The notes beneath the pieces are model-generated. The model searched no databases. It saw nothing but the letters and a program-made list of their open reading frames with translations, and had not been told where the DNA came from. DNA of 17,917 nt from Nitrosopumilus sp. BACL13 MAG-121220-bin23 (GTDB lineage: Archaea > Thermoproteota > Nitrososphaeria > Nitrososphaerales > Nitrosopumilaceae), in contig LIAL01000014.1 of assembly GCA_001437625.1 (NCBI GenBank), forward strand, positions 1 through 17,917, given 5' to 3'. A program made the position numbers and the translations under genes. Position 1 is the first letter of the stretch. Every line of letters starts with the position of its first letter. Of this stretch, positions 7,421-13,845 are shown one piece after another.

Positions 7421-7794
7421 ACAGATTTTATGTGTCCAGCAATTCTATCATAAATTTCAAAAAGTTCCTTAGTAATACCAAACGAAATATGATTATCCCA
7501 CGTACCCCTAATTCTAACAGCAGTGTCAGTGGGTTCAACATAGATTGTTGCACCCTTAACAGATTGTTTAGAAATTAGATCATTTAGATCATTATCAGCA
7601 TTTAATTTCAAAGATAAGTCACCATATCCATTCCATTCAACTTTAGTAACAACTTTGGAAGCAAAGTGACCTTTAGTTTGAAGACGAGTTTTAACAGTAT
7701 AATTTACAGCAGAGGCACCAACATTTTTTCGAACAATAAAGTGTGCTTGGAATCTATCTTGTGCGCCCCATGGAAGTGGATTTGGATCTGGCAT
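7417..7794 (-). CDS. Conserved-looking soluble protein of unknown function
   Basis: This 125-residue protein begins MPDPNPLPWG and has a mixed alpha/beta composition without signal peptide, membrane helix or cysteine cluster. An N-terminal region of alternating hydrophobics (QAHFIVRKNVGASAVNYTVK) is followed by a WNGYGDLSLKLN segment and a C-terminal helix ending in YDRIAGHIKSV. I do not recognise a family. It lies 2 bases after the 82-residue protein upstream and is almost certainly in the same operon. Its stop overlaps the end of endA by 4 bases on the opposite strand. Good codon structure and close packing support it as a real gene; the function is unknown. Confidence 0.75.
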   Translation of the reverse strand: MPDPNPLPWGAQDRFQAHFIVRKNVGASAVNYTVKTRLQTKGHFASKVVTKVEWNGYGDLSLKLNADNDLNDLISKQSVKGATIYVEPTDTAVRIRGTWDNHISFGITKELFEIYDRIAGHIKSV

Positions 7795-7796
7795 GA

Positions 7797-8042
7797 TTAT
7801 CCCTTTTGAATAATTTGTATGACGTCAATGTTAGAATTTTTAATATCGATACACCCTTTGTTAGTAACCATTCTTGCAGTTTGAGAAAAATATCCACTAT
7901 AGTAATCATCAGTTTCAACAACATCAGTTGCAATATCTTTAGATTCAGAATCAACCCCGATCTCTTTTAACATGGTGCTGAATTTTTGAGGCCATGTTTG
8001 ATAGATGAATGTATCAGATTCTGTATCATGCATGAAAAACAT
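7797..8042 (-). CDS. Small protein of unknown function, first gene of a two-gene operon
   Basis: This protein of about 81 residues is acidic in its first half (HDTESDTF, then EIGVDSESKDIATDVVETDD) and has a YYSGYFSQTARMV segment with one cysteine in KGCIDI. A GTG at 8045 is also possible, and an ATG at 8033 would begin at MHDTESD. The ATG at 8042 is chosen as a compromise; a TATA-like TCTTTATTT on the minus strand near 8058-8068 fits 8042 or 8033. It is followed 2 bases later by the 125-residue protein. It is divergent from the tandem-SDR gene and shares a gap of about 90 bases with it. No family is recognised. Confidence 0.65.
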   Translation of the reverse strand: MFFMHDTESDTFIYQTWPQKFSTMLKEIGVDSESKDIATDVVETDDYYSGYFSQTARMVTNKGCIDIKNSNIDVIQIIQKG

Positions 8043-8096
8043 CACATCATACCCACAAATAAAGATATCAAGAAAAAAAGCAAATAAAGATCAATC

Positions 8097-8109
8097 CAAA
8101 TAAATATCA
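8097..8109 (+). promoter_or_regulatory. TATA-like box for the tandem-SDR gene
   Basis: The AT-rich segment around CAAATAAATATCA lies about 23-35 bases upstream of the ATG at 8132. This position favours ATG 8132 over the in-frame TTG at 8126 as the leaderless start. It shares the divergent intergenic region with the minus-strand small-protein operon. Confidence 0.38.
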
Positions 8110-8131
8110 CAAAAGATTTGGCAAGTTGCAC

Positions 8132-9904
8132 ATGTTAAAATTTCAAAATAAAACATCTTTAATCACAGGAAGTGGGACAGGAATAGGTCAAGCCATTGCC
8201 AAAAAATTTGTTGAAAATGGTGCAAGTGTCATCATACTAGGGCGACGAAGAGAGCCATTAGATGAAACAGCTAAAATGTTAGAATCAATTATTACAGAAA
8301 AACAAAGCGGTGCAAGTGTTAGAATTTTTTCAGGAGTAGACGTAAGTGATGAAAATACAATGAATAAGATGTTTGAGGATTTAAAAAATGATAACGTGAC
8401 AGTGGACAATATTATCAATAATGCAGGTGTTTCAGGTCCAGTCACATGTTTTCCTAATGCGTCATTGGAGGAATTCAAAAGTACAATTGGAATTCACCTT
8501 ACAGGTACATTCTGGGGTTCAGTTCAAGCACTCAAAGTTATGAAAGAAGGAGGAAAAATCATTACAATTTCAACATTTTTCACAGAAGAAAAACCACTAG
8601 AACAAAGACCATATAGATTTAGAAGCCCATACACTGCAGCACAAGGTGCAAAGAATAGATTAGCAGAATTAATGTCATGGGAATTAACTGATAAAGGAAT
8701 TATTTCAATTGCAACAAATCCAGGACCAGTTCATTCAGATAGAATTTACAAAACAGTGTATCCAAAAGCAGCAGCAGAGTTTATGAGAGTTGGAGGATTT
8801 GAAGATCTTAATCCAACAGAAGTAGATGAAGCAAACAAAGAATTACTTTTACTGCTAGGAGAAGATGATTCAGTTATCAAAGAAGGGATTGCAAATGCAG
8901 CTACAAAATTAGCAAATGGAAAAGATGTTGTAAAATTAACTGAGACATTAACTAACTTATTAAATAAAATACAAACAATTGCAGAAAAAATTCAAAACAA
9001 CACATCAGATATGATTGCAAATAAAGAATTCTTAACTCAAGGACAAGTTGCAGAAACAGTTTTAAATTTGTGTGATGACGAAATTGCAAAAATTGTCAAT
9101 GGAAAAGTAATTCCAGGGGACAGAGTATTTTATCCAGTTAAACCACACATAGGAACTACAGCGCCAGGGGTACATCAACCAAATTTTACTGGAAAAGCCG
9201 TTGTGTTTACAATTGATGCAACAGACAAAACAGATGCAGAACGTGTGGAGTTTTTAGCACAGCATGTTGAAAAGAATGGAGGAAAAGTTGCATGCTTCAT
9301 ATCACAAACAACACCAACTAATCTTCAAGAATACATCAGTAGTAAATTCCATTCACACATAGTAGATATTAAAAATCCTGAAGAAGTTCAAAGATGGTTA
9401 AACACAGCACGAACAAACATTGGAGAAATTTTAGGAGTAATACACATAACAGGAAAATTACCAGGAATTGAAAAATTAACTGAAGTAACTAGACCAGTAT
9501 GGGAGGAATTAGTTGAGAAATTCATATCAACACCTGCAACAGTTGCACAAAGAGCACTTGAACAATTTGTACCAGGCGGTAAAGAAGATCCACGTTTGTA
9601 TAAAGATGCAAAAGGAGCAATCATGATTATTGGTCCAGATTTACCAGTAGGAAGAAAAGTTACAGGGACACAAAGAGCCCAAGTGGAAGTTTTCAGAGGA
9701 GCGTTAAGACCATTTACCACCACAGTTAATCAAGAACTAAGTGATGTGTTAAAATCAAAAATCAGAATGTTTACAATTTTTCCAGGTTCAGTTACAGGTT
9801 CAGAACCAAATAATCAAAGAATAGCAGATGCATTTAACTTCCTAGTTACAGAAAATGCACTTTCATCGGCAGAAGTAATATTTTGTATTGATGAAATAAG
9901 ATAA
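8132..9904 (+). CDS. Tandem short-chain dehydrogenase/reductase, candidate malonyl-CoA reductase-like protein
   Basis: This 590-residue protein contains two Rossmann modules. The first (about 1-330) is a classical SDR: TGSGTGIG (12-19), an NADP-friendly GRRREP after strand 2, NNAG (96-99), a catalytic Ser in ISTF (S147), Tyr in RSPY (Y167) and NPGPVHSDR (196-204). A helical insertion (about 225-300) follows. The second module (about 353-590) is a divergent Rossmann fold without a clear TGxxxGxG. This order, long insertion included, resembles one half of the Chloroflexus bifunctional malonyl-CoA reductase. The usual YxxxK lysine is Gln (Q171), with a Lys three residues on (K174), giving Y-x6-K as in FabI-type enoyl reductases. 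The start is ATG 8132; an in-frame TTG lies at 8126. A hotdog protein follows 2 bases later. The substrate is inferred, not shown. Confidence 0.7.
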   Translation: MLKFQNKTSLITGSGTGIGQAIAKKFVENGASVIILGRRREPLDETAKMLESIITEKQSGASVRIFSGVDVSDENTMNKMFEDLKNDNVTVDNIINNAGVSGPVTCFPNASLEEFKSTIGIHLTGTFWGSVQALKVMKEGGKIITISTFFTEEKPLEQRPYRFRSPYTAAQGAKNRLAELMSWELTDKGIISIATNPGPVHSDRIYKTVYPKAAAEFMRVGGFEDLNPTEVDEANKELLLLLGEDDSVIKEGIANAATKLANGKDVVKLTETLTNLLNKIQTIAEKIQNNTSDMIANKEFLTQGQVAETVLNLCDDEIAKIVNGKVIPGDRVFYPVKPHIGTTAPGVHQPNFTGKAVVFTIDATDKTDAERVEFLAQHVEKNGGKVACFISQTTPTNLQEYISSKFHSHIVDIKNPEEVQRWLNTARTNIGEILGVIHITGKLPGIEKLTEVTRPVWEELVEKFISTPATVAQRALEQFVPGGKEDPRLYKDAKGAIMIIGPDLPVGRKVTGTQRAQVEVFRGALRPFTTTVNQELSDVLKSKIRMFTIFPGSVTGSEPNNQRIADAFNFLVTENALSSAEVIFCIDEIR

Positions 9905-9906
9905 GG

Positions 9907-10347
9907 ATGAAAAAATTTTCAGAATTCGTATCTGGTGAATCATTTTATGCTACATGCAGTATTTCAAATATTGAATTAGAAGCATACCTAAAATTTTCAA
10001 AAATCAAAAATATATTGTTAGAAAATAAAATAAAAGAAAAACACCAAATGGTTTCAGGAAGAGCAATGTTATCAAGAATGGAGGGGGAGTTTACAAGATT
10101 AAATCAAATTTATGGAAATCACATTATTTTTCTTGGGACAGATGGAGATTCAGAATGGGGAAATAAAAATACAAGATTTCTAAAACCATGTTATACAGAA
10201 CAAATATTAAAATTAAAATTTACAATTAGAAAAAAAGAAGACATTGATAAAGAATTTGGAAAAATTATAATAGACTATGAAGCAAGTACACAAAATAATG
10301 AATTAGTTGTAATTTCAAAAAAAAATATTTACAGAATTAAAAAATAA
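9907..10347 (+). CDS. Hotdog-fold (MaoC-like) protein, apparently without the hydratase dyad
   Basis: This 146-residue protein begins 2 bases after the tandem-SDR stop, so the two are probably co-translated. It resembles MaoC/R-hydratase hotdog domains: an N-terminal ISNIELEAYLKFS region, the central hotdog helix with VSGRAMLSRMEGEFTRL, and NTRFLKPCYTEQILKLKFTI, like the FlkPv-GDtl strand of that family. However, the segment that normally carries Asp and His (GDxNPxHxD) reads KIKNILLENKIKEKHQ here, with no evident Asp/His pair. It may therefore bind an acyl-CoA or act as a partner or thioesterase-like protein rather than hydrate enoyl-CoA. The pairing with the SDR suggests a shared CoA-linked substrate. 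The fold assignment is moderate; the function is unknown. Confidence 0.6.
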   Translation: MKKFSEFVSGESFYATCSISNIELEAYLKFSKIKNILLENKIKEKHQMVSGRAMLSRMEGEFTRLNQIYGNHIIFLGTDGDSEWGNKNTRFLKPCYTEQILKLKFTIRKKEDIDKEFGKIIIDYEASTQNNELVVISKKNIYRIKK

Positions 10348-10376
10348 CCAGTACAATAATATATAAAATAATACCA

Positions 10377-10419
10377 AGGAGCCGACTTGTCTCCTCAGCC
10401 ATTAGATCAAAAGATCTAA
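10377..10419. other. Two adjacent stem-loops in a convergent gap
   Basis: The 123-base gap between the hotdog gene (+) and the TauE gene (-) contains two inverted repeats. The first is AGGAG (10377-10381), a 9-base loop, then CTCCT (10391-10395). The second is a perfect TTAGATC (10402-10408), AAAA, GATCTAA (10413-10419). A TATA-like ATATATAAAAT run lies just upstream at about 10360-10370. Neither hairpin is followed by a long T-tract on either strand. It may be a bidirectional 3'-end structure or a small structured RNA; this region is also less AT-rich than its flanks. Confidence 0.4.
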
Positions 10420-10470
10420 CAACACCATATATCAAAAAATTAGTATAAAAACACAAATAATTATTTGAGG

Positions 10471-11244
10471 CTAGAAAATAAAAGAAAAATAACCATTAGT
10501 GAAAGAATCAAAAAATAATTTTCCAGATGTAATTAAAAGTACAACAGAGATGAGAATTTTTAAATTTCTCTCTTTTACACTTAAAGATAATTTTGCACCA
10601 ACCAATCCTCCAAAAAAAGAACCAATTGCTAAAAATCCAGATTGAATAAAATCAGGATGACCCAAAATACTATGGACTATTATTCCAGATAATGACGCAA
10701 ATAATAAAATTAGTTGTGAAGTAGGTGCAGCTTTTTTCATAGACACCCCCATCCCAACCACCATTAAAGGTACAAAAATAATACCTCCACCAATTCCAAA
10801 AAATGAAGAAATTATTCCTGCAAAAAAGCTAGTACCAATTATAAAAATAATTAATTGTTTAGAAATTATTTTTTCTCTAGATTCAACTTGTTTTCTTAAA
10901 AAAATGTATACAGCAGATATGATTAAAATAAATCCGAATAAAATTTTAAAAAGATCAGGGGCGACATCACTAGAAATTACGGCACCTAAGACGGTTCCAG
11001 GAATTGCGAGTAATCCAAGTTTCAATCCTAAAGAATATTCAATTCTTTTTTGTTTGGAGTAAGAAATTGTAGACGCAACAGAGTTGCTAAATGCAGCAAA
11101 AAGGCTGTTACTTGCAGCAACAGTCGGTGGAAAACCAAAAAATGTTAAAATTGGAACGACAATTATTCCACCCCCAAGGCCAATCATAGACCCCAGTATA
11201 CCAGCAGCAAATCCCAAAGGAATTAACCATAGTTGATCAATCAT
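10471..11244 (-). CDS. TauE/SafE (DUF81) family membrane permease
   Basis: This 257-residue protein has about eight hydrophobic helices in two homologous halves. Each half carries the family's glycine signature: GLGGGIIVVP (about 22-31) and GIGGGIIFVP (about 150-159). TauE/SafE members are proposed exporters of sulfite or sulfur-containing organic anions across the cytoplasmic membrane; the substrate here is unknown. ATG 11244 is chosen because a GGAG Shine-Dalgarno sequence sits 6 bases upstream on the minus strand (11254-11251); an in-frame TTG at 11256 would put that site inside the gene. It is the last gene of a minus-strand run, 40 bases after an exported protein gene. Confidence 0.9.
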   Translation of the reverse strand: MIDQLWLIPLGFAAGILGSMIGLGGGIIVVPILTFFGFPPTVAASNSLFAAFSNSVASTISYSKQKRIEYSLGLKLGLLAIPGTVLGAVISSDVAPDLFKILFGFILIISAVYIFLRKQVESREKIISKQLIIFIIGTSFFAGIISSFFGIGGGIIFVPLMVVGMGVSMKKAAPTSQLILLFASLSGIIVHSILGHPDFIQSGFLAIGSFFGGLVGAKLSLSVKERNLKILISVVLLITSGKLFFDSFTNGYFSFIF

Positions 11245-11250
11245 TGTAAT

Positions 11251-11254
11251 CTCC
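11251..11254 (-). promoter_or_regulatory. Shine-Dalgarno GGAG before the TauE gene
   Basis: GGAG on the minus strand with a 6-base spacer before ATG 11244. It is notable because several genes here look leaderless, and a ribosome-binding site implies this gene has a 5' leader or is internal to an operon mRNA. It decides the start in favour of 11244 over TTG 11256. Confidence 0.6.
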
Positions 11255-11284
11255 AATTAAATAATTTCACCATACATAATCAGA

Positions 11285-11914
11285 CTACTTTAGAATAATT
11301 AAAGTCCACAAATAAGAATCATTTTTAGATGTAATCTCAAGAATTAATGTTTCATCACCCAACCCAGTAATTGTGGATTTTAGAGGAAGAGTTTGAGAGG
11401 ATTCACCATATTTTGTTTTTGCAGCATCTATCCAGTTGCCAACAGATTCAAATCCTCCAGGCTGTAGTTCATTCCAACAATCGCAAACTAAAGTTTCAAT
11501 CATAACTTCAAAAACAATTTCAATTTCATTAGATTTTGAATCTAAAAACGGGGATGATTCAACTAATGCAATAGCCATTATGGGGTTATCAGACTGTCCA
11601 CCCATGCTTATATTTCCAAGAGATTTTCCATTGGGACCTTGAATAGCAGTTGTAGTACAATAATCAATAGTAGACAAAACACCATCATGAATTGCACAGT
11701 AATTTCCAATAGTATGATCTGTGATTGGAGTAGGAATGGACATGAAAATATTTTGTTCAGATAAAGATGATTTTATTTTTTCAACATCATAAAAAGTAAA
11801 ACCATTTTGATAGAGATTTTTGGATGAAGGCATTGAAGAATTTTCAGAAATTAAAATAATAGAGATAAAAGATATGATAATTATAATAATAGAAATAGGA
11901 ATTATTTTATTCAT
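11285..11914 (-). CDS. Membrane-anchored or exported protein of unknown function
   Basis: This 209-residue protein has one strongly hydrophobic N-terminal segment (about 4-23, rich in Ile) followed by a Ser/Asn-rich linker, so it is probably anchored outside the membrane or secreted. The extracytoplasmic domain has four cysteines: one in NYCAIHD, one in DYCTTT and two in VCDCW. These could form disulfides. A GGFESVGNWIDAAKTKYG segment precedes a C-terminal beta-rich tail. I recognise no family. It sits 41 bases after the DUF192 gene and 40 before the TauE permease, all on the minus strand, which suggests a set of envelope proteins. The reading frame matches the AT-rich codon use of its neighbours. 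Confidence 0.68.
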   Translation of the reverse strand: MNKIIPISIIIIIISFISIILISENSSMPSSKNLYQNGFTFYDVEKIKSSLSEQNIFMSIPTPITDHTIGNYCAIHDGVLSTIDYCTTTAIQGPNGKSLGNISMGGQSDNPIMAIALVESSPFLDSKSNEIEIVFEVMIETLVCDCWNELQPGGFESVGNWIDAAKTKYGESSQTLPLKSTITGLGDETLILEITSKNDSYLWTLIILK

Positions 11915-11955
11915 GAATTATCAATTAATAGATTATAAGATAAGGTTTTGCAATT

Positions 11956-12450
11956 TTAAATGGAAATAATTTCAAGAATAGAATCTTTTGTAATATTATT
12001 TTGTTCAACAAAACCAGATGTAACTTCAAGAATATATGTAGCCTCACCACTAGGTACAAAGCTTGGACATCCTGCAGCAATTTCAATAGGAATTACACAC
12101 GGCGGAACATTTTTTTCAATGTGTATAACTACACCATCACCATCAAACCAAATCATATCTAATGGAAATTGCATGTTAAGCATCCACAAAGAATACAATC
12201 CAGATTCAGGAAATACAAAAAGCATACCTTGATCAAAAGGTAATTCATCTTGAAACATTAATCCACGAACACGGGTTGGTTCAGTATCAGCAATTTGAAC
12301 TTCAAGAGGAATGTCATTGACTTTAATCACACCCCTAGGAAATTCAACTTGTTGCAGCTTAATTTCACTGGGCAAAGTAAGTAACCCTACAGAGCCAATA
12401 ATTACTGCAGCAATAAAAATAGGAATTAATGCCTGAGATCTACTAGTCAT
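11956..12450 (-). CDS. DUF192 family protein with N-terminal membrane anchor
   Basis: This 164-residue protein starts with MTSRSQALIPIFIAAVIIGSV, an N-terminal hydrophobic signal or anchor (about 8-26). The remainder matches the DUF192 domain: ADTEPTRVRGLMFQDELP, GMLFVFPESG, SLWMLNMQFPLDMIWFD and a C-terminal ATYILEVTSGFVEQ. Members are small beta-barrel proteins, usually exported, of unknown biochemical role. Two cysteines flank the PPCVIPIEIAAGCP loop and could be disulfide-bonded. It lies 34 bases after a small upstream gene and 41 before the exported unknown. Family assignment is confident, but function is not established. Confidence 0.88.
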   Translation of the reverse strand: MTSRSQALIPIFIAAVIIGSVGLLTLPSEIKLQQVEFPRGVIKVNDIPLEVQIADTEPTRVRGLMFQDELPFDQGMLFVFPESGLYSLWMLNMQFPLDMIWFDGDGVVIHIEKNVPPCVIPIEIAAGCPSFVPSGEATYILEVTSGFVEQNNITKDSILEIISI

Positions 12451-12484
12451 AAACTCATTTTTTATAGTCCTTTTAAAAATTAAG

Positions 12485-12838
12485 TTATAACCTTAAAGAA
12501 TTCTTAAAATCAGCAATTGTTGAAATATTATTTTTAGTATGATTACCAATATCATGTAAAGTTGATCCATTGTATTTTTTATCCAAATATCTTCCAGCAA
12601 TTATCATAGGCGCACCTATCGCGCATGTTATTCCAGTAGGCTCAGGTATCCACAGCATTAAAAAACCAATTTTTTGTAGTTTTTTACCAGGTGCAGATGC
12701 TTTTTGAAGAACACCTAATGATTTGGCAGTAGTAGAACCGTCTATTTTTACAATATCAGTATACAAATTTGCTCTACGCCTTGCAGAATCAGAAAATTTT
12801 TGTAAATTTGCTAGTCGTTCTTTTAAAGGATCTATCAT
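12485..12838 (-). CDS. Small protein of unknown function with one hydrophobic segment
   Basis: This protein of about 117 residues begins MIDPLKERLANLQ at 12838. The frame stays open to 12874, but the extra residues are hydrophobic and low-quality, and MIDPLKE is the more natural start. An N-terminal amphipathic helix rich in Lys/Arg is followed by SLGVLQKASAPGKKLQK and a hydrophobic region with GFLMLWIPEPTGITCAIGAP (about 67-92) that may be a membrane or re-entrant segment. The tail includes GRYLDKKYNGSTLHDIG. No family is recognised. It is the first gene of the minus-strand run to TauE and is divergent from the MntR-type regulator across 131 bases, so it is a candidate target of that regulator. 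Confidence 0.62.
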   Translation of the reverse strand: MIDPLKERLANLQKFSDSARRRANLYTDIVKIDGSTTAKSLGVLQKASAPGKKLQKIGFLMLWIPEPTGITCAIGAPMIIAGRYLDKKYNGSTLHDIGNHTKNNISTIADFKNSLRL

Positions 12839-12969
12839 TCTAACATAAATTGAAAAAAAAATAATTAACATCAAAGATCAATAATGGTCACCCTCAAGTC
12901 AACAAAGAATAGCTAAGATGAGTAACAGAGATCCAATTATAACAGATTTAGTTAAGTAATAAAGAATAC

Positions 12970-13434
12970 ATGAAATCAAAAAACTCTGAAAGACTAGAAT
13001 CAATCAAGGCAGCGCATGCAGTAGAAAAAACACGCTCTAGTTCCAGAATGGAAGATTATCTAGAAATCATAGGAGAATTGGTAGAACTAAAAGGATATGC
13101 AACTACATTAGATATTTCAAGATACATGAATGTGAGTGCTCCAAGTGTAACTAAAATGCTACAAAGGTTAGATGAAGGAGGATTCTTAGAATATGAAAAA
13201 TATCATGGAATTAATCTTACAAAAAAAGGAATACAAGTGGCAGAAGGGATTCGTCAAAAACATGGCATATTATTAGAATTTTTTGAAATATTAGGAGTAG
13301 GTTATGATACTGCAAATCAAGATACAGAAGGAATAGAACATCACATGAATCCCAAAACAATAAAACAATTAAGAAAATTCATTACGTTTCTAAAAGCAAA
13401 TCCAAAAATTATTGATAATTTTAAAAATCTTTAA
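12970..13434 (+). CDS. MntR/DtxR-family metal-dependent transcription repressor
   Basis: This 154-residue protein closely follows Bacillus MntR: a winged-helix domain (about 27-90) with SAPSVTKMLQRLDEGG as the recognition-helix region, then a metal-binding dimerisation domain. All six MntR ligands are present at a constant offset of 21: D29, E32, H98, E120, E123 and H124, the last three in DTEGIEHHM. It therefore probably binds Mn(II) or Fe(II) and represses transport or storage genes when metal is plentiful. A 20-residue basic N-terminal extension precedes the usual start. It lacks the SH3-like third domain of DtxR/IdeR. It is divergent from the minus-strand run and 26 bases before a small unknown gene. 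No clear palindromic operator was found by eye. Confidence 0.9.
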   Translation: MKSKNSERLESIKAAHAVEKTRSSSRMEDYLEIIGELVELKGYATTLDISRYMNVSAPSVTKMLQRLDEGGFLEYEKYHGINLTKKGIQVAEGIRQKHGILLEFFEILGVGYDTANQDTEGIEHHMNPKTIKQLRKFITFLKANPKIIDNFKNL

Positions 13435-13460
13435 TTTACCTGTTATTTTGCAGTCATTGT

Positions 13461-13808
13461 ATGACTGGAATTATGCTAGACCTGCCTGAAAATAAAATAG
13501 TAGACACATCAATCACATCTAAGCTTAGAACAGATTTTGTAAGAATTCGTAAAAGAGCAATTCCTAGACTTGTTAACATGAAAGATAATGAGATGAAACA
13601 AGTTCTAGATAATTATCATCAAGAATATAAAAAAATTCTTGAACTGCATATTGATGAAAAAATGTCAAAAGAAGATAATATTTCAGCTCTAATTGATCTT
13701 AGTCGTTTAAGAGAGGAAATATTGTTGTTAATTATTCAAGGTTATAGAATTATCAATGATAGAATAGAAAAAAATAAGAAAATATCTAAAGAACGACAAA
13801 GAAGATAG
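13461..13808 (+). CDS. Small helical protein of unknown function downstream of the MntR-type regulator
   Basis: This 115-residue protein is mostly helical and highly charged, with a basic C-terminus (KNKKISKERQRR). An alternative ATG at 13473 would begin at MLDLPENK. The region DFVRIRKRAIPRLVN followed by KQVLDNYHQEYKKILELH looks like long helices, and a hydrophobic REEILLLIIQGYRIIND follows. Coiled-coil or DNA/RNA-associated roles are possible from charge alone. I do not recognise a family. It follows the regulator by 26 bases on the same strand, possibly on the same mRNA, and converges on the PIN-PilT gene with 37 bases between. Confidence 0.65.
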   Translation: MTGIMLDLPENKIVDTSITSKLRTDFVRIRKRAIPRLVNMKDNEMKQVLDNYHQEYKKILELHIDEKMSKEDNISALIDLSRLREEILLLIIQGYRIINDRIEKNKKISKERQRR

Positions 13809-13845
13809 GTAAGAAATAGAGTATCAAATATTTAAAATAGGTAAA

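Noticed and set aside
7754..7954. 66-codon minus-strand frame overlapping both small unknown genes
   Set aside because: It overlaps two better-spaced frames that form a tight operon, and its start lies inside the upstream gene.
9388..9723. 111-codon minus-strand frame inside the tandem-SDR gene
   Set aside because: Antisense to the second Rossmann module, with no promoter or family resemblance.
13461..13808. The 115-residue helical protein as a GINS-like replication subunit
   Set aside because: Helical, charged character is compatible, but none of the GINS signature residues could be aligned with confidence.
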